A stretch of DNA of 64,000 nt from Bradyrhizobium guangdongense (GCF_004114975.1 NZ_CP030051.1:1240001-1304000), one strand, 5' to 3'. Positions 9,019 through 16,224 are shown, counted from the first letter of the stretch. A program made the numbers and translations. The notes: generated by a model from the sequence alone, not told the origin.

Positions 9019-9267
9019 TCACTCGGCCTGCCCCCGAGTCCTTTTCTTGGTGCTTGTGGGCGGGCGAGTGAGCAGGTCGGCGGCCTCGACACCCAGGCTG
9101 CGAGCGAGCCGATCGACAACGTCGATACCCGCCGCATAAACGCTTCGCTCGAGTGCGCTGATATAAGTGCGGTCAATTTCAGCACGATGAGCCAATTCCT
9201 CCTGTGACAAACCACGGGCCTGCCGGAGCTTCCGCAAATTGATTGCAAGTATCTCGCGTATATCCAT
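9019..9267 (-). CDS. qseC: XRE-family repressor, QseC-like
   Basis: An 82-residue protein that is almost entirely a Cro/CI-type helix-turn-helix: RKLRQARGLSQEELAHRAEI then DRTYISALERS and LARSLGVEAADLL. It is divergent from the small gene at 9414. In ICEMlSym of M. loti R7A the XRE protein QseC sits in the same divergent place next to qseM and controls both genes; the match in size, family and orientation is the reason for the symbol. The start at 9267 has only a weak ribosome site (CCTCTCGCG precedes the ATG), which fits low expression. The intergenic region contains a dyad at 9381-9395. The regulatory role here is an inference from that relative. Confidence 0.72.
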   Translation of the reverse strand: MDIREILAINLRKLRQARGLSQEELAHRAEIDRTYISALERSVYAAGIDVVDRLARSLGVEAADLLTRPPTSTKKRTRGQAE

Positions 9268-9380
9268 ACGCGAGAGGGCATGTCCTTGAAGAGTATTTCA
9301 CCACGGAGTATTTTCGACAAAACGCGATCCGGACGGCTTCCGCGACAATTTTGGCGCTTCTGCTCCTTCCTGCCCGCGTG

Positions 9381-9395
9381 TTAGAAATTGTCTAA
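9381..9395. promoter_or_regulatory. Dyad operator candidate between qseC-like and qseM-like genes
   Basis: TTAGA-AATTG-TCTAA is a perfect inverted repeat with five-base arms and five-base spacer, 19 bases before the qseM-like ATG, where it would overlap the minus-10 region. Farther left lies a tandem GAGTATTT repeat (about 9288-9312). An XRE repressor would be expected to bind such a dyad. Confidence 0.5.
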
Positions 9396-9413
9396 ACTAA
9401 GGCGTGGAGTCTT

Positions 9414-9686
9414 ATGAGGAAGCCGCCGCTCGACCCAGGCGTCGCCGACGCTGCGCCTGCAGATCAAATTCTCACTGCCTACGATGAGCAGCATGTCGTG
9501 ACCTACATGCGCCTTCTGCAGGCCGAAAGCCAAGGGGCTGACTGGATGGAAGTCGCTCGAGTGGTGCTGCATATCGATCCGGTGCGGGAGCCGGACCGTG
9601 CGCGAAGCGCATATCAGAGTCATCTCGCGCGCGCCAAATGGGTGACCGAGCAGGGACGCCTCTTGCGCGGCACCGGCTCAAAATAG
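9414..9686 (+). CDS. qseM: QseM-like antiactivator (DUF2285-related small protein)
   Basis: The 90-residue product has the signature of a small rhizobial ICE family: DPGVADAAPADQILTAYD, HVVTYMRLLQAE, DWMEVARVVLHIDP and SAYQSHLARAKWMT-like ending. In M. loti R7A, QseM belongs to the DUF2285 group and blocks both TraR and FseA, keeping the ICE quiet. Position (divergent from an XRE gene, directly upstream of the fseA-like gene) and size support the same role here. Start ATG 9414 is preceded by GTGGAG at 9404-9409. The antiactivator function is inferred from family and synteny, not shown by the sequence itself. Confidence 0.7.
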   Translation: MRKPPLDPGVADAAPADQILTAYDEQHVVTYMRLLQAESQGADWMEVARVVLHIDPVREPDRARSAYQSHLARAKWVTEQGRLLRGTGSK

Positions 9687-9754
9687 AAGAAAACCGCCGG
9701 CCGGCGACTTGCAGGCAGAACTATTTTCTTTTGCTGATCGGTGGTCATTCCGGT

Positions 9755-9768
9755 GCACCACGTGGTGC
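9755..9768. promoter_or_regulatory. Perfect 14-bp palindrome upstream of the fseA-like gene, possible TraR box
   Basis: GCACCACGTGGTGC is a perfect palindrome 84 bases before the ATG at 9852. LuxR-type activators bind dyads of this kind, and in M. loti R7A TraR activates the equivalent gene. No second copy was found upstream of the local traI gene, which weakens the claim. Confidence 0.45.
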
Positions 9769-9851
9769 CAAACTAGGGGCTTCCTACAACCGCCTCGTTC
9801 ATACCTATTGCGGCGCAATCGTTGTTAGCAGCGTGCAATGGGGCGGAAGCA

Positions 9852-10046
9852 ATGCCTGAATTCGACTGGCGGTCGCCGGAATCCTACAAGAGCCTACAAG
9901 ACGCCGAAATCACCGACATCGCCTGGGAATGTCTCCGCCGCAACGCCGGTTACCGGCGTGAGTACGAGGTGATGATTGCCAACAGCCCGAACGGCGAAGT
10001 GACTGACGAATTCAGGAGGAGGTGGGGCCTCTGCTTTCGCCCATGA
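9852..10046 (+). CDS. fseA: FseA-like activator, N-terminal half (DUF6499)
   Basis: From ATG 9852 (GGAAG just upstream) the frame encodes 64 residues: MPEFDWRSPESY, AWECLRRNAGYRREYE and EFRRRWGLCFRP, then TGA at 10044-10046. This is the DUF6499 transcriptional-regulator-like domain. In many relatives the same sequence continues directly into DUF2285 as one protein. Here the continuation is in the +1 frame, starting with AHDPRRSFDEQTIFW. M. loti R7A has exactly this split (msi172-msi171), joined by +1 programmed ribosomal frameshifting to make FseA, activator of the excisionase gene. The short product may also exist alone. The frame relation is seen directly; frameshifting in this organism is inferred. 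Confidence 0.78.
   Translation: MPEFDWRSPESYKSLQDAEITDIAWECLRRNAGYRREYEVMIANSPNGEVTDEFRRRWGLCFRP
10035..10046 (+). promoter_or_regulatory. Candidate +1 frameshift site between the fseA halves
   Basis: The zero frame reads TTT CGC CCA TGA. Skipping one C after TTT gives TTT-GCC-CAT-GAC, restoring ...LCF-AHDPRR..., the sequence expected from fused homologues. The stop codon in the slow position just after the slip fits a +1 programmed shift. An indel that inactivated the gene would look the same, but the conserved layout in related ICEs argues for a programmed site. Confidence 0.65.
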
Positions 10047-10623
10047 CCCGCGGCGGTCGTTCGATGAGCAGACGATCTTTTGGGCGCCTGAGGTTCTAGC
10101 GGCGGTCGTTCCGGTCAAGGTTGCCTCGGCCGCCGATCGCAGTTCAGCGCCTCAACCGCTGCTTGACCTTGCAGCAGGCCAGATGCGCCGCGCCGCCGAC
10201 GGCTGGCACGCCGTGCTGCGCATCGGTGCAGTGGATCACCGTGTCTGGTCCAAGGATCCACCGGTGCTTGGCGCGTCATATGCAGCCGAACTGCCATTTG
10301 ACGGCGATTTCGGCGCGCGTGCGTATGCAGCCCGCCGGCTGTGGCGCGCGATGAATGGACGCGCACCAGGTCCTGCCTTTCACCAACTATCTAAACAGCG
10401 GCGCGAACGCTTGAGCGCCGCGATCCGTGCGCTTGATGCTCGCAGCGCCGGCGGAAGCTATCGCGTTATCGCCGAAGCGCTCTTCGGCAAAAAGCGAATC
10501 CCCGACCGTGCCTGGAAGACCCATGATCTGCGCAATCGAACAATCCGCTTGGTGCAAGGCGGCCTTGCGTTGATGCGCGGTGGTTACCGCAAACTTCTGC
10601 GGTCCGGGCGCAGGGACGAATAG
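10039..10623 (+). CDS. fseA: FseA-like activator, C-terminal half (DUF2285), read after +1 shift
   Basis: This frame has no good start codon near the junction; the first ATG (10183) would cut into the domain. Read as a continuation from 10039 it adds 194 residues to the 62 residues before the shift, giving a 256-residue fusion. The end is typical DUF2285: RRERLSAAIRALDARSAGGS, VIAEALFG, AWKTHDLRNRTIRLV and ALMRGGYRKLLR. DUF2285 proteins bind DNA in ICE regulation. The gene lies directly upstream of the excisionase-like gene it is predicted to activate. No stop codon interrupts this half, so the reading frame is being maintained by selection. Confidence 0.75.
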   Translation, partial: AHDPRRSFDEQTIFWAPEVLAAVVPVKVASAADRSSAPQPLLDLAAGQMRRAADGWHAVLRIGAVDHRVWSKDPPVLGASYAAELPFDGDFGARAYAARRLWRAMNGRAPGPAFHQLSKQRRERLSAAIRALDARSAGGSYRVIAEALFGKKRIPDRAWKTHDLRNRTIRLVQGGLALMRGGYRKLLRSGRRDE

Positions 10624-10652
10624 CCCTTCCGGTTGGGGGGTATCGAAAGCGG

Positions 10653-10679
10653 CCCCCTCCATATTCGGCATCCCCCTCC
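10653..10679 (+). promoter_or_regulatory. Tandem CCCCCTCC repeat upstream of the rdfS-like gene
   Basis: CCCCCTCC occurs at 10653-10660 and again at 10672-10679, 19 bases apart start to start, about two helical turns, so both face the same side of the DNA. GGGGGG at 10635-10640 could also pair with the first copy. Place and spacing fit an activator binding site ahead of the rdfS promoter, for example for FseA. Inference only. Confidence 0.4.
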
Positions 10680-10757
10680 GAGATCTTGCTTCTCCATGAT
10701 GACCGCACACACGCCGGCCTAGCCAGGCGTAGTGCGATGTCCTCCTGGAGTCCTCAA

Positions 10758-11039
10758 ATGCCCGATCCGATGGCCGGTCTACCACCGCGATTCCTGCGTA
10801 CACCTGAGGCCGCGCGCTATCTTGGCCTGTCCGGTCGCACGCTCGAGAAGCACCGCACGTACGGTACTGGACCGACGTATCGGAAGATCGGCGGACGTGT
10901 TGTCTACGCCGTCGATGACCTGAAAGCGTGGGCTGACCGCGGCGCCAAGACGTCGACGTCCGATCCCGGGAAGGGGACGGTACTGCCGGCCAAGAAGCAG
11001 CCCGCGCTGCGCCCGTATGCGGGCCAGGAACGTCGCTGA
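10758..11039 (+). CDS. rdfS: Excisionase / recombination directionality factor, RdfS-like
   Basis: The start is placed at ATG 10758, seven bases after GGAG at 10747-10750; the longer frame from 10686 has no ribosome site. The 93-residue protein has a MerR/Xis-type winged helix: FLRTPEAARYLGLSGRTLEKHR then a wing with YRKIGGRVVYAVDDLKAWAD. A basic tail follows. RdfS of ICEMlSym R7A has this fold and place, downstream of the FseA genes and upstream of replication and traF genes, and is needed for excision. An integrase partner is not in this window. The HTH family is clear; the excision role is inferred from synteny. Confidence 0.75.
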   Translation: MPDPMAGLPPRFLRTPEAARYLGLSGRTLEKHRTYGTGPTYRKIGGRVVYAVDDLKAWADRGAKTSTSDPGKGTVLPAKKQPALRPYAGQERR

Positions 11040-11061
11040 TTGCCGCGTGAGAGTAGTGACC

Positions 11062-11943
11062 ATGCGGCGCAAACACCATTCGGAGCGCGACCAGCTTGAG
11101 CTCTTTCGGGCGTTGCCCGGCGATCTTGCGCCGCGCGACGCGCAGGATCTGATGGCGTATCCGTTCTTCTCCCTCGCAAAGACTAAGCGGATCGTGCCGA
11201 TCGACTTCCGTGCCGGTGCGATCGCAATTCGTGTCGAAGCCGTGCCGGAACACGGCATGGCGACGATCTGGGATGCAGACGTTCTGATCTGGGCCGCGTC
11301 CCAGATTGTCGAAGCCCGTGATGCCGGCCTGAAGACGTCGCGCCTGATGGCTGCAACGCCGTATGAAATTCTGACGTTCGTCGGCCGCGGCACCGGCGCA
11401 CGCGACTATGATCGGCTGAAGGCGGGTCTCGACAGACTTCAGTCAACGACCGTGCTGACGTCGATCCGTCAGCCGGCAGAGCGGCGACGGCATCGCTTCT
11501 CCTGGATCAACGAGTGGAAAGAGACGGCCGATGCAAATGGCCGCCCATTTGGGATCGAGCTGATCCTGCCGGATTGGTTCTACGCTGGCGTCATCGATGA
11601 CGCGCTCGTGCTGACGATTGATCGCGCCTATTTCGAGCTGACGGGCGGACTTGAGAGGTGGCTTTATCGTCTTGTGCGCAAGCACGGCGGACGCCAGGAC
11701 GGCGGCTGGAGTTTTGATCTGGTGCACCTCCATGCCAAGTCCGGCATCCTCTCGCCCCTCAAGCACTTTGCTTACGACGTGCGCCAGATCGTCCAGCGCC
11801 AGACATTGCCCGGTTATCAGCTCGTGCTCACGCGCGACCCTGATGGCACCGAGCGACTGAACTTTGCACCCACGCCTGTTGATCCCTTAACGGCCCGCTT
11901 GCGCCGGCGCGGTCTCATTCCAAATTCGGAGGACAACCTGTGA
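11062..11943 (+). CDS. repA: Replication initiator protein A (RPA family)
   Basis: Start at ATG 11062 gives 293 residues beginning MRRKHHSERDQLELFRALPG; upstream GTG or ATG choices would overlap the rdfS-like gene. Conserved stretches of the RPA/RepA family are visible: YPFFSLAK, VEAVPEHGMATIWDADVLIWA, ATPYEILTFVGRG, DYDRLKAGLDRLQSTTV and LERWLYRLVRKHGG, which form the winged-helix DNA-binding part. Such proteins start replication at iterons on plasmids and may support replication of excised ICEs. Three iteron-like repeats follow directly after the stop codon. A replicative role here is likely but not proven; the element could be a plasmid or an ICE with plasmid-like maintenance. Confidence 0.87.
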   Translation: MRRKHHSERDQLELFRALPGDLAPRDAQDLMAYPFFSLAKTKRIVPIDFRAGAIAIRVEAVPEHGMATIWDADVLIWAASQIVEARDAGLKTSRLMAATPYEILTFVGRGTGARDYDRLKAGLDRLQSTTVLTSIRQPAERRRHRFSWINEWKETADANGRPFGIELILPDWFYAGVIDDALVLTIDRAYFELTGGLERWLYRLVRKHGGRQDGGWSFDLVHLHAKSGILSPLKHFAYDVRQIVQRQTLPGYQLVLTRDPDGTERLNFAPTPVDPLTARLRRRGLIPNSEDNL

Positions 11944-11948
11944 ATCAG

Positions 11949-12013
11949 CTCGTGCTATCGGGGACCGCAACCCTCGTGCTATCGGGGACCCGATCCTCGT
12001 GCTATCGGGGACC
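11949..12013 (+). repeat. Three iteron-like direct repeats
   Basis: The 18-mer CTCGTGCTATCGGGGACC occurs three times without mismatch at 11949-11966, 11973-11990 and 11996-12013, with start-to-start spacing of 24 and 23 bases. They lie immediately downstream of the repA stop codon. Identical repeats about two helical turns apart next to a RepA gene are the hallmark of an iteron-type origin or copy-control site. Confidence 0.8.
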
Positions 12014-12073
12014 GGAATCGAGCTTAAGAGCTTGTTTCTCCGCGCTTTCCAGCCGCTCTAACTTTACTAACCG

Positions 12074-12096
12074 GAAATCCTTCGGATTTCTTCTAA
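12074..12096 (+). terminator. Hairpin downstream of repA and the iterons
   Basis: GAAATCC at 12074-12080 pairs with GGATTTC at 12084-12090 around the loop TTC, followed by TTCT. Seven perfect pairs and a short U-rich tail suggest a weak rho-independent terminator. The rest of 12014-12232 shows no gene. Confidence 0.45.
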
Positions 12097-12232
12097 CGGA
12101 GCAGGCCGAAAGCGGCGTCGATGGCGCTCGGCAACGGCAGTCCGACAGGCCAGCCTGCCTTTGCAGGCGATACACACTCTCGACCGAGCCCCAAGCTCAC
12201 GGCTGCCAGCCCCAGCGTCCGGGAGCCGCCGC

Positions 12233-12697
12233 ATGAGCGATCTCACGGAAGTGGAAGTGTTGTGGCTCGAGAAGCGCATCGAAAACCGCATTCGGTTCGG
12301 TCGCATTGTCGGGGAACGGAAGCTTGATCGCCATCGGCGTGTCCTGTCATTCGCGCCAGGCAGCATCTTTGCCTTCGTCCGGTGGACCTCCAACGACTTT
12401 GGCACGATCATTTCGCGCATCGACATCTTGCGCGCGGTCGCACTGGGACAGCGCTGCTCGACCGTTCCTTATGTGACGCCCGGCGGTGAGATTCTGCTGC
12501 GCCTGTCCGGCTGGCCGAAGGTCGAGCGCGTGCTGCAGATGATCGATGCCGTTGAGGCGCTCGGCGTCGATCCGGCTGATGTCGCTCCCGACCATTGGCA
12601 TCACGTTCACAACCGTCTGTCCGTTAATGAAAACCCGCGCCCGTATACGAAAGCGCGCCATCAGGCCTGGCTCCATCGCCAAAGGGTGATGCGATGA
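12233..12697 (+). CDS. DUF2840 domain protein
   Basis: Start at ATG 12233, with GGGAG at 12221-12225; the frame open from 12161 lacks a ribosome site. The 154-residue product matches DUF2840 throughout: VEVLWLEKRIENRIRFGR near the start, IFAFVRWTSNDFGTIISRID, then VLQMIDAVEALGVDPADVAPDHW-type helix and a tail ending HQAWLHRQRVMR. DUF2840 genes regularly stand between repA/parA genes and traF on rhizobial ICEs and plasmids. No catalytic motif can be named and the function is unknown. The stop overlaps the traF start by four bases, so the two are translated together. Confidence 0.85.
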   Translation: MSDLTEVEVLWLEKRIENRIRFGRIVGERKLDRHRRVLSFAPGSIFAFVRWTSNDFGTIISRIDILRAVALGQRCSTVPYVTPGGEILLRLSGWPKVERVLQMIDAVEALGVDPADVAPDHWHHVHNRLSVNENPRPYTKARHQAWLHRQRVMR

Positions 12698-13206
12698 CGG
12701 GCCGCCTACCGATGCTGGCCGTGACGATTGGGGTCGCTGCTGCGCTCATCGCGACGATCGTCCTGGAGCCGATTCCGCTATACATCTGGAACGCATCCGC
12801 GAGCGTGCCGATCGGTCTCTACCGCCTCCGACCGGCGGACCAATTCCAAGTTACTGAATTGGTCGCCGTGCAGCCGCCGGAGCCGCTCGCGACCTTCCTC
12901 GATTTGAACGGCTATTTGCCCATTGGCGTGCCCATGCTGAAGCGCGTGCTCGCCCTTCCGGGGCAGAGTGTTTGCAGAACCGGCCTCACGATTTCGGTCG
13001 ACGAGGTCGCGGTGGGCGAGGCGAAGGACCGCGACGGACGCGGCCGGCCGCTGCCGAAATGGCAGGGCTGCCGCGTCGTCGGCGACGGCGATCTGTTTCT
13101 GATGAACTGGCAGTCGGACGACTCTCTTGATGGCCGGTATTTTGGATTTCTTCCGGCATCCAGCGTGATCGGCCGTGCGATGCCGGTGTGGACGTGGGAG
13201 GGGTGA
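12694..13206 (+). CDS. traF: TraF-type S26 signal peptidase
   Basis: A 170-residue membrane-anchored protease. An N-terminal transmembrane helix spans about residues 5-25. The catalytic serine lies in SASVPIGLYR (about residue 37) and the lysine of the Ser/Lys dyad in MLKRVLALPG (about 82), both standard for S26 peptidases. The C-terminal FLMNWQSDDSLDGRYFG strand is typical of TraF, which matures and cyclises the TrbC pilin in IncP-type systems. A trbC gene is present at 21252, the likely substrate. The gene is coupled to DUF2840 (ATGA overlap) and nearly to the transglycosylase downstream. Confidence 0.9.
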   Translation: MTGRLPMLAVTIGVAAALIATIVLEPIPLYIWNASASVPIGLYRLRPADQFQVTELVAVQPPEPLATFLDLNGYLPIGVPMLKRVLALPGQSVCRTGLTISVDEVAVGEAKDRDGRGRPLPKWQGCRVVGDGDLFLMNWQSDDSLDGRYFGFLPASSVIGRAMPVWTWEG

Positions 13207-13208
13207 TC

Positions 13209-14039
13209 GTGCGTATTCGACGTGTTCTCCTCGCCATGCCCTTGTTCGATCGATTGCGGGATCATTCCTCCGTCTCGATCGATGTCTGCAAGGCTGGCGC
13301 GAGCCCGACCGCGTGCTTGGGTCGGTTGGGCACGCGCGTTTGTGCAGTCGTGCCCGTGATGCTTCTTCTGACCGCGTTCGACGGTGCTGCTTTGGCCCAG
13401 AGCGGATCAACCGCCCAGCCGGCGATCAGTCAGACCGCTCACTCATTTGCCGGCTTCATCAATGAAGCCGCACAACGCTTTGCGATTGCGCCGAACTGGA
13501 TCCGATCAGTCCAACGCATCGAGAGTGCTGGTGACGTGCACGCCAGATCGCCAAAAGGCGCAATGGGCCTGATGCAAATCATGCCAGCGACTTGGGCGGA
13601 ACTTCGTGTGCGCTACAATCTCGGGAACGACCCCTACGACCCGCACGACAACATTCTGGCCGGTACGGCGTACTTGCGCGAACTGCTCGATCGGTATGGC
13701 TCGCCTGGCGTGTTTGCGGCGTACAATGCGGGACCATCTCGCTATGAAGAGCATCTTGCGGGCGGCTCTCTGCCAGACGAGACGCGAGCATACGTCGCAA
13801 AGCTTGCAAATCTGCTTGCCGTCGAACTGCCGCCGAGGTGGACGTCCGGCGGACAGTCATCAGCAGCTGCGACGCTATTCGTCACGCGATCCGATCTCAT
13901 GAAGACGCGTGATCGGTTGTTGGCGCTCATGCCGTCTAGCGGTGTCACGACCGCGTTCTCGGCGCCCGATGTTTCGCCCATGGTCCCCCGGCCAATTGGC
14001 ATGTTCGTCCCTCGATCGGATTCGGGAGTATCGCGATGA
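13209..14039 (+). CDS. Lytic transglycosylase (TrbN/VirB1-like)
   Basis: Start is taken as GTG 13209, six bases after a GGGAGGGG ribosome site that lies in the end of traF; GTG 13203 and ATG 13236 are alternatives. After a hydrophobic segment (VVPVMLLLTAFDGAALAQ), probably a signal peptide, the SLT domain runs from about residue 85: IAPNWIRSVQRIES with the catalytic glutamate, GAMGLMQIMPATW, and YLRELLDRYG...AAYNAGPSRYE. This is the goose-lysozyme-like fold of VirB1/TrbN enzymes, which cut peptidoglycan locally so the mating channel can be built. The place between traF and the relaxase is standard for this element family. Confidence 0.88.
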   Translation: MRIRRVLLAMPLFDRLRDHSSVSIDVCKAGASPTACLGRLGTRVCAVVPVMLLLTAFDGAALAQSGSTAQPAISQTAHSFAGFINEAAQRFAIAPNWIRSVQRIESAGDVHARSPKGAMGLMQIMPATWAELRVRYNLGNDPYDPHDNILAGTAYLRELLDRYGSPGVFAAYNAGPSRYEEHLAGGSLPDETRAYVAKLANLLAVELPPRWTSGGQSSAAATLFVTRSDLMKTRDRLLALMPSSGVTTAFSAPDVSPMVPRPIGMFVPRSDSGVSR

Positions 14040-14424
14040 CCAGGTGTGCGGGTTCGCAAGCTGATGGTGTATGGGCGATGCCTTCGGCCCGCGCTCTACT
14101 CGTCGCTTCGCTCCTCACCGAGCCACCCTTCGGGTGTCTCGGCCCTTCGGGTAACGATCGCTATCGCAAGCGCTCGGAAGCAGTGGGGGCTTCGCGAGTT
14201 GGCGGCCAGGTCGCGGTGGCTCTTTCGGGAACCGGCGACCCGGAGACCACGACGGCAGGACGGCGAGATAAAAGGGGCTCGCCGCTCGAACCGCAAGCCA
14301 TTGACATGGCTTGGGTTCCGGCGTGCCGGTCGGTCGGGGCGCGTGCCGCGCCTTGGATTTTTAAGAATGAGATCAACTACATTTTCGGCACTCTACGCGT
14401 TTTGGCGTCCTTCGAGGCGCAGTC
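14040..14424. other. Candidate oriT region with strong dyads
   Basis: These 385 bases between the transglycosylase and relaxase genes contain two strong inverted repeats. One is GAACC-G-CAAGCCAT, loop TGAC, ATGGCTTGGGTTC at 14288-14318, thirteen pairs with one bulged G. The other is around 14120-14140 (GAG-CACCC, loop TTC, GGGTG-CTC with one mismatch). Position directly upstream of the relaxase gene is where oriT is expected. An open frame 14036-14428 covers the region and overlaps both neighbours by ATGA, but its predicted product looks like translated non-coding DNA. Confidence 0.5.
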
Positions 14425-16188
14425 ATGACCACGGGCGACAGCGATCTGCGTATCCGGCCCGGGCGCATCCGCAGTACCCGCGCGCCGAAGCCGAAAAGCT
14501 TCATCAATCAGGTGCTACGCGCGGCGAAGAAAACCGGACACACCTCGGGTCAGACCCCGGCCGGCAGGCGTTCCGCGGCCCATGGGCGTTCGACGTTTGG
14601 CCGCGGGCGCCTCGCCTTTAGCCGGGCGAGATTGTTCAGCCCGACGCGGCGCGTTGTGGTGAAGGCGCGCGTGGTTCGCCACAAAGGACGAGCCTTCCGC
14701 TCAGCGCCGCTGACGGCCCATCTCTCGTATCTGAAGCGCGATGGCGTGACCCGGAGTGGTGAGCGGGCCGAGATGTTTGATGCCCGCGGCGACGGCGCCG
14801 ATAGCGCGGCGTTTGCCGAACGCTGCAAGGACGACCGTCACCATTTCAGGTTCATTGTCTCGCCGGAGGACGCCGGCGATATGACCGACCTGAAGGCCTT
14901 CACCCGCGACCTCGCCAAGCAGATGGAAGCCGACTTTGGCACGCGACTGGATTGGGTGGCTGTCGATCATTGGAATACCGACAATCCTCACGTCCATCTT
15001 CTCGTTCGGGGGGTCGACGAAGAGGGCGCTGATCTCGTGATCTCCCGCGACTACATCAGCCGGGGCCTGCGTTCACGCGCCGAGGAATTGGTCGCGATCG
15101 AACTGGGTCCAAAACCGGAGCACGAGATCCGCAATTCGCTGGAGAGGGAAGTCTCGGCGGAACGATGGACGCGGCTCGACCGGGAGGTCCGACTGGCGGC
15201 GGAAGAGACCGGGTATATCGATCTTCGACCCAAGAATCCCGGCAGCGCGGATCCTGAGATCCGCCGCCTGATGGTTGGCCGTCTTCAGCACCTCGAGAAG
15301 ATGGGCCTTGCCGCATCCGCCGCACCAGGGGAGTGGATGGTCGGACTCGAGGCCGAGCGCAGCTTGCGCGACCTCGGCATGCGCGGCGACATCATCAAGA
15401 CCATGCACCGCGCCTTTACCGAGCGCGGGGAAGCGCGCGGCGTCGCCGACTTCGTCATCGAGGGTGGACAGCCGACGTCTCAGCTTATGGGACGACTGGT
15501 CGAGCGTGGATTGCATGACGAACTGACTGGCGAGGCCTACGCCCTGATCGACGGGACCGACGGACGCGCGCACCACGTGCGCTTTCGAGGTATCGAGGCC
15601 TTCGAACATGCTCCGCCCGTTGGGGGAATCGTCGAAGTCCGACGCTTCGGTCAAGCCGGCGATCCACGGCCGACCGTGGTGCTCGCCATCCGCTCCGATC
15701 TCGATCTTGCCGAGCAGGTCACCGCAAAAGGCGCGACCTGGCTTGACCACAGGCTGGTCGAACGCGACTCCATGCCGCTTGCCATGGGCGGATTCGGCCG
15801 AGAGACGCGCCAAGCCATGGAAGCCCGTACCGAGCATCTGATCCGGGAGGGCCTAGCGCGGCGGCAGGGCCAACGCATCATCTTGCAGCGCAACCTCCTG
15901 AACACGTTGCGCCAGCTTGAACTGGACCAGGTGGCCGCAAAAGTCTCGGCCGACACCAGCCTCCCTTACGTGAAGTCCGAATCCGGGGAGCATGTGGCGG
16001 GGACATATCGCCAGCGTCTGACGCTCGCCTCGGGACGCTTCGCCATGATCGACAATGGGCTCGGCTTCCAACTCGTGCCCTGGTCGCGCGAACTCGAAAG
16101 GAGGCTCGGCCAACACGTCACCGGCGTCGTGAAGGACGGCGGTGGAATCGAATGGGGCTTTGGTCGCAAGCGCGACCTCGGTCTCTAA
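14425..16188 (+). CDS. rlxS: Conjugative relaxase with DUF3363, RlxS-like
   Basis: A 587-residue relaxase. A basic N-terminal stretch precedes the VirD2/MobP-like nuclease domain (about 80-230). It contains FRFIVSPEDAGDM, LDWVAVDHWNTDNPHVHLLV with the histidine cluster that holds the metal, and GLRSRAEELVAIELGP. The rest is the DUF3363 domain typical of rhizobial ICE relaxases. RlxS of ICEMlSym has this architecture and cleaves oriT to start transfer. The start at 14425 lies just after the oriT candidate region, which the protein would be expected to recognise. The stop is followed 37 bases later by traG, its coupling partner. Confidence 0.9.
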   Translation: MTTGDSDLRIRPGRIRSTRAPKPKSFINQVLRAAKKTGHTSGQTPAGRRSAAHGRSTFGRGRLAFSRARLFSPTRRVVVKARVVRHKGRAFRSAPLTAHLSYLKRDGVTRSGERAEMFDARGDGADSAAFAERCKDDRHHFRFIVSPEDAGDMTDLKAFTRDLAKQMEADFGTRLDWVAVDHWNTDNPHVHLLVRGVDEEGADLVISRDYISRGLRSRAEELVAIELGPKPEHEIRNSLEREVSAERWTRLDREVRLAAEETGYIDLRPKNPGSADPEIRRLMVGRLQHLEKMGLAASAAPGEWMVGLEAERSLRDLGMRGDIIKTMHRAFTERGEARGVADFVIEGGQPTSQLMGRLVERGLHDELTGEAYALIDGTDGRAHHVRFRGIEAFEHAPPVGGIVEVRRFGQAGDPRPTVVLAIRSDLDLAEQVTAKGATWLDHRLVERDSMPLAMGGFGRETRQAMEARTEHLIREGLARRQGQRIILQRNLLNTLRQLELDQVAAKVSADTSLPYVKSESGEHVAGTYRQRLTLASGRFAMIDNGLGFQLVPWSRELERRLGQHVTGVVKDGGGIEWGFGRKRDLGL

Positions 16189-16224
16189 CAATCGCACCAA
16201 TCCAGCTGCGGAAGGGCGTTCGGG

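Noticed and set aside
11949-12013. CRISPR array
   Set aside because: Only three repeats of 18 bases with 5-6-base gaps are present; the spacing fits iterons, not repeat-spacer units.
14036-14428. Open frame of 130 codons overlapping both the transglycosylase stop and the relaxase start by ATGA
   Set aside because: The product looks like translated GC-rich non-coding DNA with no recognisable pattern. The interval has strong dyads expected of oriT. The double overlap is noted as a reason to recheck.
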